Below, piece by piece: positions 1 to 7,809 of a stretch of DNA of 21,902 nt. The translations under genes and the position numbers were made by a program. How positions within the stretch are numbered: position 1 is the stretch's first letter; every line of letters starts with the position of its first letter. Origin of the DNA: Ruminococcus flavefaciens (GTDB lineage Bacteria; Bacillota; Clostridia; Oscillospirales; Ruminococcaceae); contig DBYI01000074.1 in assembly GCA_002310115.1 (NCBI GenBank), positions 1 through 21,902 of the forward strand. The letters are read 5' to 3'. The notes under the pieces are model-generated. The model was not told the origin of the DNA and did not search any database. It saw nothing but the letters and a program-made list of their open reading frames with translations.

Positions 1-31
1 TTTTACAAGATATTATGAGGAGGATATCAAT

Positions 32-982
32 ATGGAGAATACAGTTGTAAAGATAAAGGACCTTGTAAAACGTTATGGTGATCTCATTGCTCTCGATCAT
101 TTCAGCCTAGAAATTAATGAGGGTGAGATATTCGGACTTCTTGGTCCGAACGGCTCTGGCAAGACTACTACTATAAACTGTTTGTTGTCGCTTCTTTCAT
201 TTGATAAAGGTCGTATAGAGATATTCGGCAAAGAAATGACGCCTGTGAGCTACGATATCAAAAAAGAAATCGGTATTATTATGCAGAATGTGGCTGTTTT
301 TGACGAGCTTACAGTCTATGAAAATATCGACTATTTCTGCGGACTTTACATAACTGACAAGGAAAAGAGAAAGAAATACGTAGACGATGCTGTGAAATTT
401 GTGGGACTTGAGGATTTTGTTAAGTTCTACCCAAAAAAGCTTTCTGGAGGACTTCTCCGCAGACTGAATATTGCCTGCGGTATAGCTCATAAGCCGAAAC
501 TCATAATCCTTGACGAGCCTACAGTGGCAGTCGATCCGCAGAGCAGAAATCGCATTCTCGAGGGTATTCAGGAGCTCAACAGGGATGGGGCTACTATAAT
601 ATATACCTCACACTATATGGAAGAAGTTGAGCAGATATGCACACGTATCGCTATTATGGACAAGGGCAGGAAGGTTGCCGAGGGAACAAAGGACGAGCTT
701 AAGCGCATGATAAAGAATACAGAAACCATAACAATCGAGATATTGGAACTTCCAGATAATGTGCTCAGTGATATTTCAGGAATCAATCATGTTTACGATA
801 CCGAATACAGAGACGGGAAACTTTCCGTTTATTGCTCTGGCGGCAAGCATAATTTATTGAGAATACTTGATGTCCTTCAGAAGAACGAGCTCAGTTTTGG
901 AAGAGTATATACAGAGCGACCGACTCTTAATGACGTGTTCCTTGAAATAACAGGTACTGCTCTCAGAGACAAGGAGGAGTGA
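32..982 (+). CDS. ABC transporter ATP-binding protein (ABC-2 exporter family)
   Basis: This is the cytoplasmic ATPase that powers the two membrane proteins encoded directly downstream. Seen in the 316-residue protein: Walker A GPNGSGKTT (38-46), Q-loop Gln85, signature LSGG (137-140, followed by LLRR), Walker B LIILDE (157-162), D-loop and switch His194 (YTSHYMEE). The C-terminal 90 residues form the extra domain typical of DrrA/NatA-like drug, lipid or antibiotic exporters, whose substrates vary. The ATG at 32 has a strong GAGGAGG site at 17-23. A stop codon at 16-18 could end a gene lying outside the window, so this may not be the first gene of its operon. The gene overlaps the next reading frame's ribosome binding site. 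The substrate cannot be read from the sequence; position facing the biosynthetic operon suggests its product. Confidence 0.95.
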   Translation: MENTVVKIKDLVKRYGDLIALDHFSLEINEGEIFGLLGPNGSGKTTTINCLLSLLSFDKGRIEIFGKEMTPVSYDIKKEIGIIMQNVAVFDELTVYENIDYFCGLYITDKEKRKKYVDDAVKFVGLEDFVKFYPKKLSGGLLRRLNIACGIAHKPKLIILDEPTVAVDPQSRNRILEGIQELNRDGATIIYTSHYMEEVEQICTRIAIMDKGRKVAEGTKDELKRMIKNTETITIEILELPDNVLSDISGINHVYDTEYRDGKLSVYCSGGKHNLLRILDVLQKNELSFGRVYTERPTLNDVFLEITGTALRDKEE

Positions 983-984
983 AT

Positions 985-2118
985 ATGTTCCTGCATTTGT
1001 TGAAATATGAACTTAAAGTTGGCCTCAGGAATAAGGATCTTATAATATGGCTAGTACTTTTTCCAATAGTACTAGGTACTTTTTTTAAGGTAGCTTTCGG
1101 AAGCATTTATGAAAAGACTGATAAGTTTAGCTCCATACCCGTTGCAGTAGTTGAGAAAAGTGAAAATCCTGCGTTCAAACAGGTCCTTGATGGAATAGAG
1201 AGTTCTAATGAGCCTTTTCTCAAGGTGAATTTTGTAACCAGGGAAAAAGCTGAGAAACTTCTTGACGACGGTGATGTTGAGGGAATAATAGTTTCGGATG
1301 GAGAGTTGAGCCTTACAGTTAAAGAAAAAGGACTCCGTGAAACTATGCTGAAATTGTTTGTTGAACAGTATAAGGTCCGTGAAAAGATCGCTATGGACGC
1401 TATAAATACATCTCCTGAAAAGGCACAGGAGGTCATTACATCTCTTACTTCGGAGACTGTGAGCTCGTGCAGAAAGATACCGCTGACTCAGGGCAATCCC
1501 GATGTGTATATACAGTATTTCTATAATCTTATCGCTATGGTGGCGATGTTCGGCTGCATGACGGGAATGCACATAACCATGCAGAATCAGGCTGACCTTT
1601 CGGCGCTCGGAGCAAGGAACAACTGCTCGCCAGTACCAAAGTCAAAAAGTGTTCTTGCAAGTCTTGTGGGCAGCTTTATTATGCAGACTTTATGTATGGT
1701 ACTGTGCGTGACATTCCTTGCGTTTGTACTGAAAACAGACTTTGGCGACAGGCTATGGCTGGTTTATCCGACGGCAGTGCTAGGCGGTATCCTGGGAGTA
1801 ACATTTGGATTTATGGTAGGTTCGCTGGCATGTGTGGGAGAAAAGACAAAGATTGCTATACTTATGACCGTGACTATGAGCCTTTGCTTCTGCAGTGGTC
1901 TTATGATGGGCAATATGAAGGCTGTTATCGCCGCAAAGATACCGTGGTTCAATAATATAAATCCAGTAGCTGTGATATCGGACTCTTTCTACTGCCTCAA
2001 CATCTATGAGGATTATGATCGCTTCATCACAAAGCTGATAACTATGGCTGTAACTGCTGTGATCTTTGCAGTGCTCGGATTTTTAGTGTCAAGGAGGAAG
2101 AAGTATGCAAGTATTTAA
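985..2118 (+). CDS. ABC-2 type transporter permease (first of pair)
   Basis: This is a membrane subunit of the exporter, 377 residues. The predicted layout is the classic ABC-2 one: a membrane helix at about 19-37, a large extracytoplasmic domain (about 40-175), then five helices at about 178-198, 223-248, 259-281, 287-309 and 350-369, and a basic C-terminal tail. The NPVAVISDS segment (326-334) before the last helix is typical of the family. I place the start at ATG 985, because AAGGAGG at 971-977 sits 7 bases upstream; a GTG at 979 would overlap the ATPase stop but has worse spacing. The gene lies 2 bases after the ATPase stop and overlaps the next permease by 14 bases, which indicates one transcript and coupled translation. 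Confidence 0.9.
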   Translation: MFLHLLKYELKVGLRNKDLIIWLVLFPIVLGTFFKVAFGSIYEKTDKFSSIPVAVVEKSENPAFKQVLDGIESSNEPFLKVNFVTREKAEKLLDDGDVEGIIVSDGELSLTVKEKGLRETMLKLFVEQYKVREKIAMDAINTSPEKAQEVITSLTSETVSSCRKIPLTQGNPDVYIQYFYNLIAMVAMFGCMTGMHITMQNQADLSALGARNNCSPVPKSKSVLASLVGSFIMQTLCMVLCVTFLAFVLKTDFGDRLWLVYPTAVLGGILGVTFGFMVGSLACVGEKTKIAILMTVTMSLCFCSGLMMGNMKAVIAAKIPWFNNINPVAVISDSFYCLNIYEDYDRFITKLITMAVTAVIFAVLGFLVSRRKKYASI

Positions 2119-3289
2119 GGCTATGTTCAAGATAACAAAAAAGCGTCTTCCGTCTGCGCTGGCATATATAATCATTTTTATTGTCATTTCCATAATAGCT
2201 TCCAGTACTTCGAGTAAGGATAACAAATTTGAGATAACAAAGCTGAAGATATGCATTTTTGACGAGGACGGTACTCCGGAAAGCAGGAAACTTTCGGAAT
2301 TTATAGGGGAAACAAATGATATAGTTGAAATAGAAAACGACCGGGATGTTATAATAGATTCTCTCTACTACAAAAGAGCAGACTATGCGCTCATAATTAA
2401 TGAGGGCTATGCTGAAAAGCTCAGAGCCGGGGACATCGCCAATGTGTTCGGCAGCTATTGCCTTGATGAAAGCTTCTCTACGGTGTATATGGGACAGTTC
2501 CTTGACGAGTATACCAATTCCGTAAAGGCTTATCTCAGTATGGGCATGTCTGTTGACGAGGCATTGAGATGTACGGAGAAAGCTCTCTCTCAAGAAACGG
2601 ATGTAAGTATGCTGAGAGCTGATAAGGGAGGAAATGTTCATTATAGTGTTGATTTCGCGGCATATTTCCAGTATATGCCATATATACTTATATCTGCAGT
2701 ATTCATAATCGTATGTCAGGTGCTTGTTACCATGAACAGGAAGGATATACGCTTCCGTACGAACTGCTCGTGTATCAGCAGCTCGAAATATACCTTTCAG
2801 CTTTTTTTAGGAAGCGGCCTTTTTGTACTGGCGGTATGGCTCCTGCTAATGATAGTCGGAATTATGCTTAATGAGGAGATGTATACTGGAAGAGCGTGGT
2901 ATGCAGTATTCAACAGCCTTATATTTTCGTTTGTTGTTGCAGCGATAGCGGTGTTCGTGTCAAGCTTTGAGCCAGCGGACAATGTACTTAACCTTATAAC
3001 GCAGGTACTTGGACTTGGCATGAGCTTCCTGTGCGGCGTATTTATTCCTATGGAAATGCTCAGTGACAAGGTGCTTGCAGTTGGAAGGTTCCTGCCTGCT
3101 TACTGGTACATAAGCGCAAATGAGATGATAGCTGATGTAACACCGTACAGCTTTGGTAAGGTAATGCAGTGCTATATGATACAGCTCGGATTTGCGGCAG
3201 CTTTGATACTCCTTACGCTGCTTGTAAGAAGAGTGAGATACAGCGGTGCGGCTATTGCTACTAACGCAAAGAAGGCGGCGTTAAGCTGA
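2105..3289 (+). CDS. ABC-2 type transporter permease (second of pair)
   Basis: This is the second membrane subunit, 394 residues, distinct in sequence from its neighbour but with the same plan: helix 1 at about 15-34, an extracytoplasmic domain of about 155 residues, then five further hydrophobic segments beginning near residue 193. The two permeases probably form a heterodimer with the ATPase, as in other three-gene ABC-2 exporters. ATG 2105 is preceded by AAGGAGGAAG at 2091-2100, inside the end of the first permease gene. Segments GVFIPMEML and LPAYWYISAN before the last helix resemble the conserved C-terminal half of ABC-2 membrane proteins. Both permeases have low similarity to any specific drug pump that I recognise, so the cargo is open. 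Confidence 0.9.
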   Translation: MQVFKAMFKITKKRLPSALAYIIIFIVISIIASSTSSKDNKFEITKLKICIFDEDGTPESRKLSEFIGETNDIVEIENDRDVIIDSLYYKRADYALIINEGYAEKLRAGDIANVFGSYCLDESFSTVYMGQFLDEYTNSVKAYLSMGMSVDEALRCTEKALSQETDVSMLRADKGGNVHYSVDFAAYFQYMPYILISAVFIIVCQVLVTMNRKDIRFRTNCSCISSSKYTFQLFLGSGLFVLAVWLLLMIVGIMLNEEMYTGRAWYAVFNSLIFSFVVAAIAVFVSSFEPADNVLNLITQVLGLGMSFLCGVFIPMEMLSDKVLAVGRFLPAYWYISANEMIADVTPYSFGKVMQCYMIQLGFAAALILLTLLVRRVRYSGAAIATNAKKAALS

Positions 3290-3339
3290 TATTGAGTGAT
3301 CAGAGAAAATTATTAGTAAAAAGAGGAATTAATTTACTC

Positions 3340-3894
3340 ATGAAAGAAAAAGAAATACGAGCTGTTTATAACCAGAATACTATAAGAGTATATCAGGCAT
3401 ATTCAGATATAATTACAGATGAAGCACTTAAACTCGGAACATTTGGTAGCCATTTTAGTATGAATAGGATGACGTGGATAAAGCCATCTTTTTTGTGGAT
3501 GATGTATCGTTGTGGATGGGCAGAAAAAGAAAACCAGGAAAGGGTTTTAGCTATTGATATAAAGAGAGAAGCTTTTGATAAAATCGTAAAAAAAGCAATT
3601 CCTTCAACATACACAGATGATATGAATATTTCAAAGGAAGATTGGCAGAAACTTGTGAAAAGTTCTGATATCAGAATTCAATGGGATCCTGAAAAAGATA
3701 TTGAAGGAAATGATTTGTCATATCGATCTATTCAATTAGGAATAAGGAACAATGCATTAAAGGACTATGTAAATGCTTGGATTGTACATATTGAAGATAT
3801 TACTCAATATGTTAAAGACCTTAATCTATCAAGAAAAAAAGGAATTGATATAACTTCTTTTCTTCCTAATGAGGAAATATATCCATTATTGTAA
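3340..3894 (+). CDS. DUF4291 family protein
   Basis: The protein matches the DUF4291 family: the opening IRAVYNQNTIRVYQAY, then MTWIKPSFLWMMYRCGWA and QERVLAIDI are family hallmarks. The biochemical function is unknown to me. I choose ATG 3340 (184 residues) because AGAGGA at 3322-3327 lies upstream and the family domain begins almost at once. A TTG at 3292 would add 16 residues, but has no convincing ribosome binding site of its own. The gene follows the exporter on the same strand and may be read through from it, yet it is visibly more AT-rich than the exporter genes, hinting at a separate origin. A soluble, cytoplasmic protein is expected, since no signal or membrane segment is seen. Confidence 0.85.
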   Translation: MKEKEIRAVYNQNTIRVYQAYSDIITDEALKLGTFGSHFSMNRMTWIKPSFLWMMYRCGWAEKENQERVLAIDIKREAFDKIVKKAIPSTYTDDMNISKEDWQKLVKSSDIRIQWDPEKDIEGNDLSYRSIQLGIRNNALKDYVNAWIVHIEDITQYVKDLNLSRKKGIDITSFLPNEEIYPLL

Positions 3895-4396
3895 TTTAGA
3901 AATGGTAAGCATGTAAACATCAAGAAAATTGTAGATATAAAATACTCTCAAAGATGAATATGTTATTAAGAACATGGAGATAATCATTACCAGAATATTA
4001 AAGCAAACATATAGTTTAGATTAAGTGAAAGTAACTGGCAGTGACATTAATTGATAGTAATCGGCACTAAAAGATACTGGGAGAATAAAGAAGAGAGTTT
4101 TTGCTTTCTCGACGTTCTTAATTATATAGCTATGTTTAGTTGGCATTTTGGGTGTGACAATTAAATTTCGAAAAAAGGTACAGATGCAATCACAAATCAT
4201 CTGTACCTTTTTTTATGTTATTATCTGTTTTTGAATTTGATTTTCTTTATAGTGTAACATAAGACTGAGCATTTTTTGAGTAAACATGATAGTTAACTGC
4301 GCTGGAGTTCAAATGTTTCACTATGTTTAAAAGGCTTAAAAAGTTTTTATAAAAAATTGCGGATAATCAATGTTAGCAGTGCGCCTTGGGATTTAA
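3895..4396. other. Gene-free AT-rich stretch with a terminator
   Basis: No credible coding region is seen here. It contains two imperfect 10-base direct repeats (GTAACTGGCA at 4031-4040 and GTAATCGGCA at 4057-4066, 8 of 10 identical) and the hairpin at 4171-4213. All frames are broken by frequent stops, so any former gene is unrecognisable. Confidence 0.6.
4171..4213. terminator. Bidirectional Rho-independent terminator
   Basis: A perfect 16-bp stem is formed by 4171-4186 and 4198-4213 with an 11-base loop. The core is GGTACAGATG pairing with CATCTGTACC, and the outer six pairs are an A tract and a T tract, so each strand ends in a U run. It can stop transcription from the exporter/DUF4291 genes on the + strand and from the small secreted protein gene on the - strand. 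Confidence 0.9.
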
Positions 4397-4738
4397 TCAT
4401 ATTAAAATGGAATAGGAGTTCATTTTAGTAGCGGATCCCCACTGCTGTCCGCATTCTCCACATTTCTTATATTTATACTTGCGCCATACTACGATTCCGG
4501 GACTAATAGTAATTTTACGTCCAATTTTGGCATCATAAAATGTTTCCCACGTCTTTGCAGTATGATCGTATCTCCAATCATAAGCAGTAGTAACGAACTG
4601 TCCGTGAGCATGACAAGCAGCGCTAACTGTGATAGAATTGTCTAATTGCGGTGCAATATTCTTTGTTAAGGTTGTACCTGTTCCGAGAAGGGTGAATGCC
4701 ATAGCAAATGCTGCGAGTTTTTTGATTGTTTTTTTCAT
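4397..4738 (-). CDS. Small secreted protein with Cys/His pairs
   Basis: I do not recognise the family. The 113-residue product has a clear Sec signal peptide: a basic start (MKKTIKKL), a hydrophobic core (9-24) and a likely cleavage site after SA near residues 39-41. The mature part, about 72 residues, starts with a CHAHG segment and ends with a CGECG motif (93-97), so Cys42, His43/His45, Cys93 and Cys96 could bind a metal such as zinc or form disulfides. It is rich in Lys, Trp and Tyr. AAAGGAG at 4746-4752 supports the ATG at 4738. A TATAAT-like box on this strand at 4787-4792 could be its -10, with only a poor -35. It stands alone between two convergent groups, so membership in either is uncertain. 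Confidence 0.75.
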   Translation of the reverse strand: MKKTIKKLAAFAMAFTLLGTGTTLTKNIAPQLDNSITVSAACHAHGQFVTTAYDWRYDHTAKTWETFYDAKIGRKITISPGIVVWRKYKYKKCGECGQQWGSATKMNSYSILI

Positions 4739-5300
4739 TTTTTTACTCCTTTATAATAGTTTTTTGAGGCTAAATAATAGCCTTCAATTATATTAACGCA
4801 TTTTTTAAGCAAGGTGTAACAATATTTTGAATAAATTTTTTTAAGCATTTTATATTGATAGTTGAAATATCATGTTATCGGCGCTATTTTTCAAAAATGT
4901 AATACAAGAATCTGGGGCATTTGGCTGTAGAGAGTATAATAAATACAAGCTTACTGCTGACGATATATCAACCAACTTTGGGTGGAGTCAATAACAATTT
5001 ATCGTTCAGACAATTAAGGTTTTACATTTAATCTTGACAACATCCAGAAACAGCTAGCTGTTATAAAGTAGAACTTCATATCAAAGTGCATGTTTCAAAC
5101 ATTCCATGAAAAGTATTATAGAATTTTGTAGGCTTCAAAAAGCTGTACATCGAAGCATTGAAGGCAGGACTACGACAGATAAGCTGGCAAAAAGTAGTAA
5201 GGACTTATAACTATCACTTTAAAAGTGAAAAAGCAGAGAGAGGTTTTGGCCTATCTCTGCTCTATATACGCGGTACCAGTATATCACTGTTTTGGGCTTA
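4739..5300. other. Gene-free stretch upstream of the small secreted gene
   Basis: The stretch holds the presumed leader and promoter of the 4738 gene, and at its far end the terminator of the biosynthetic operon. Short open frames (for example 5158-5349 on +) have no ribosome binding site and no recognisable content. I see no RNA gene or repeat. Confidence 0.55.
5228..5260 (-). terminator. Terminator of the biosynthetic operon
   Basis: On the - strand an 11-bp stem with one mismatch (GCAGAGATAGG against CCTCTCTCTGC, 5233-5260), with a 6-base loop, is followed by a run of five U. It begins about 40 bases after the type II thioesterase stop, as expected for the end of the 13-gene transcript. 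Confidence 0.88.
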
Positions 5301-5996
5301 TTATATCGATAATTTTTCTTTGATAATGTTGCAGATTTCTTCCTTGTGATTCTGATAGTAGAAGTGGTCGCCGTCAAATGGGTATATCTGACATTTGCCT
5401 TCAGTAAATCTGTTCCAGCTACTCATATCAACATTATGCATGAGTGGATCATCCTTGCCGTAAATTACTGTGATATCACAGCCGAATTTCACGTCCTCGG
5501 GTGTAGCTTTGTAGCGCTCTGCCATACGCACGTCTGTACAGAGTATACGATTAAGAGTCTGCATAAGCTCCTCGTCAGGCACAGGAATATTTGACGAAAG
5601 AGAATTAGCTGTGAAGAAAGATATTATTTCTTCATCTGAGGCTGTTTCTACGTTTTCAAAGCAGTGTATGTTCTCGTCTGGAGGATTTTTTCCTGACAAG
5701 AATATGTGACAGGGGAGGGCAAGGCCTTTTTCCTTTGCCTGCTTTACAATCTCAGTAACGAGGACTGTGCCCATACTGTGGCCGAATAACGCGTACTCGT
5801 CCTTAAGAAGCTCTGAATGTTTATCTATGAGGTCAGCTACGCAGTTTGGTATTGTGTCAAGGAGAGGCTCTGAGGACCGCGTAAAGCGCCCTGAGAGTTC
5901 CATAGGAACTACATTAAGTTCCTTAGGCAGAAAGCGTTTGAAGGAACTGTAGCTCTTTGCAGAGCCTCCTGCGTGGGGAAGAAAGAAAAGTATCAT
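5301..5996 (-). CDS. Type II thioesterase (alpha/beta hydrolase)
   Basis: This is a stand-alone editing thioesterase of the type found with non-ribosomal peptide and polyketide systems, where it removes wrong or stalled acyl groups from carrier proteins; some release the product. The 231-residue protein is of normal length. It opens with the family motif PHAGG (7-11), has the nucleophile elbow GHSMG (Ser74), an acidic residue in GKDDPL (Asp182/183) and His211 in GDHFYY, so the triad is complete. It is the last gene of the operon. The ATG at 5996 follows the ACP-2 stop by one base and uses an AGAGGA site inside the ACP gene, so translation is coupled to its likely substrate carrier. Confidence 0.93.
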   Translation of the reverse strand: MILFFLPHAGGSAKSYSSFKRFLPKELNVVPMELSGRFTRSSEPLLDTIPNCVADLIDKHSELLKDEYALFGHSMGTVLVTEIVKQAKEKGLALPCHIFLSGKNPPDENIHCFENVETASDEEIISFFTANSLSSNIPVPDEELMQTLNRILCTDVRMAERYKATPEDVKFGCDITVIYGKDDPLMHNVDMSSWNRFTEGKCQIYPFDGDHFYYQNHKEEICNIIKEKLSI

Positions 5997-5997
5997 A

Positions 5998-6249
5998 TCA
6001 GTCCTCTAAAGGTGTACCCTTTTCGTTGAGGAGGTCAAATATCTCGCCTACTTTGCTGATAGAAGCAACCAGTGAAAGTGGAATGTTGAGCTTGAAAGTC
6101 TCTGTAATCTCTGAGCCAAGTCCGAAAAGTCCAAGTGAATCGAGGAAAAGATCATCGTAAACATCTGTCTCTCTTGTTATTTCAGAAGCGTCAACTCCCA
6201 CATAATCAGATATTGCCTGCTTGAATTCATCAAAATTAAGGTTATTCAT
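5998..6249 (-). CDS. Acyl carrier protein 2
   Basis: This is an 83-residue carrier protein with the phosphopantetheine attachment motif LDSL (Ser38) in the usual place before helix II, and an acidic composition. The start codon overlaps the ligase stop codon (TAATG) and GAAGGAA precedes it. Lying between the AMP-dependent ligase and the type II thioesterase, it is the natural acceptor for the acyl group activated by the ligase. The residues around the serine (FLDSLGLF) differ from the DSLMFVE of ACP-1, which suggests that the two carriers are loaded by different partners. It must be activated by a phosphopantetheinyl transferase, and none is encoded in this window. Confidence 0.93.
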   Translation of the reverse strand: MNNLNFDEFKQAISDYVGVDASEITRETDVYDDLFLDSLGLFGLGSEITETFKLNIPLSLVASISKVGEIFDLLNEKGTPLED

Positions 6250-7808
6250 TATTTGTATTCCTTCTTTCTTAGGTATTTGAACTGTATTTTTCCGATATCC
6301 TTGGGTATCTCTTCAACAAGGACTACCTTGTCGGGGACCTTGTATGCTGAGAGCTTACCATCGAAGTAGCGCGCAAGCTCGCCGCGTGTTACTTTTTCGT
6401 CGCCCTTTGGCTGTATATAAGCAACTATTTGCTGACCGATAACGGGATGGGGCTCGTCGGTAACTGCTGCAGCTGCTATCTTAGGGTGAGTTAGGAGGCA
6501 TGCCTCAACTTCCTCAGCGTGAACGAGATTTCCGCCGCGCTTGATGATACGCTTGCTTCTGCCTGCGAAACGAACTATACCGTTAGGGAGTTTGTTTACG
6601 AGGTCGCCTGTGCAGAACCAGCGGCGTCCCTGCTCGTCTGTGAGTATTTTCTCTGCGGAGAGCTCGGGATTGCCGAAATATTCAGTGATTACGCCATCTG
6701 TGTATACGCAGAGCTCGCCTGTTTCGCCCTCAGGAACTTCATTCCTGTTCTCGTCGATAACGCGGATATCAGTGAAACTGAGCTTCTTGAAATCGCTTGG
6801 ATCTGTTCCGTTGTCGATTGCTGAATCCCATACTACCATAGTGCAGGTCTCAGAAGAGCCGATTACGTTTACTACACGGATACCAAGCTTCTCAACGAAT
6901 ATGTCTGCTATTTCCTTGGGGAGAACTTCTCCTGCCCAGTAGCTTATACGAACGCTTGAAAGGTCGTACTTGTCAAAGTCAGGAGTTGAGAGAAGTACTT
7001 TTGCCAGTGTGGCTGTGAGCTGGATAACGGTTATCTTGTACTTCTGTATTGTTTCGAGGAATGTTACAGGGTTGAACTGAGGCTGATACATGACCGTACC
7101 GCCCTTGAGCACCATCTGCTGTCCCATACCGAAGCCGCCCTGATGATAGAGAGTCATGCCGAGCATCATTACATCGTCAGACTTGAATTCAAGGTAGTCG
7201 CCCATGTCCTTCTGAGTGGAAAGGAATCCGCCTGAAGGTACCGAGAGCAGCTTTGGTATACCTGTGCTGCCTGATGTGCAGGCAAGTGACAGTGTGTGAA
7301 GATAATCGGGCTCGTAGATATCGCAGTCTGCGCTGCCGTACTCAGCCATGAACTTTTCGGCAGATGTGTAGCAGCTGTCCTGCGGGATAATGCTGTCGTC
7401 AGCAAAACATATTACCTTGTCGAGTGAGAGCTGTGAAGGTACAAGGTCGTTTACAGCAGCGATGATGTTGTTGTTTCTGTACTTTTCCGTTACGAACATT
7501 ATCTTTGATGTTGTAGCAGGGATAAGCTTTGAGAGCTCCAGTAAGCCGCTCTGAGGATCCATTGGAACAGGCTGTGCGCCTATTCTTACTGCCGACCAGT
7601 AAACAATGAACCACTCAATGCTGTTTGGCATACAGATGCCGACCTTGTCATTTTCACCGATTCCGATCTTCTTCATTGCCGAGCCAAGAACAGCTGTCTT
7701 TTCCATGAAATCGCCGTATGTGAGCTCGTTTTCATCTATTCTCAGGAGAACCTTATCAGGTGTTTCCTGAGCGTACTTGCTGTAGTAATCGAAAAATTTC
7801 TCTGACAT
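6249..7808 (-). CDS. AMP-dependent acyl ligase (ANL superfamily)
   Basis: This 519-residue enzyme should activate a carboxylic acid as an acyl-adenylate and pass it to a thiol, either CoA or, given the next gene, ACP-2. Motifs seen: P-loop TSGSTGIPK (178-186), GSSET (317-321), TGD (400-402), the hinge region GRSKR (416-420) with KRGG following, and the C-terminal catalytic Lys507 in IGKIQ. The length fits acyl-CoA or acyl-ACP ligases rather than an NRPS module, and no fused carrier domain is present. I take ATG 7808, one base after the hydrolase stop and 7 bases after a GGGGGA site; an ATG at 7823 lacks a ribosome binding site. The acid substrate cannot be predicted by eye. Confidence 0.94.
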   Translation of the reverse strand: MSEKFFDYYSKYAQETPDKVLLRIDENELTYGDFMEKTAVLGSAMKKIGIGENDKVGICMPNSIEWFIVYWSAVRIGAQPVPMDPQSGLLELSKLIPATTSKIMFVTEKYRNNNIIAAVNDLVPSQLSLDKVICFADDSIIPQDSCYTSAEKFMAEYGSADCDIYEPDYLHTLSLACTSGSTGIPKLLSVPSGGFLSTQKDMGDYLEFKSDDVMMLGMTLYHQGGFGMGQQMVLKGGTVMYQPQFNPVTFLETIQKYKITVIQLTATLAKVLLSTPDFDKYDLSSVRISYWAGEVLPKEIADIFVEKLGIRVVNVIGSSETCTMVVWDSAIDNGTDPSDFKKLSFTDIRVIDENRNEVPEGETGELCVYTDGVITEYFGNPELSAEKILTDEQGRRWFCTGDLVNKLPNGIVRFAGRSKRIIKRGGNLVHAEEVEACLLTHPKIAAAAVTDEPHPVIGQQIVAYIQPKGDEKVTRGELARYFDGKLSAYKVPDKVVLVEEIPKDIGKIQFKYLRKKEYK

Positions 7809-7809
7809 T

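Noticed and set aside
1072..1572. Reverse-strand frame of 166 codons inside the first permease gene
   Set aside because: It is antisense to a well-supported permease and has no recognisable motif or ribosome binding site.
5158..5349. Small + strand frame of 63 codons
   Set aside because: It crosses the operon terminator and the 3' end of the thioesterase gene, and has no family resemblance.
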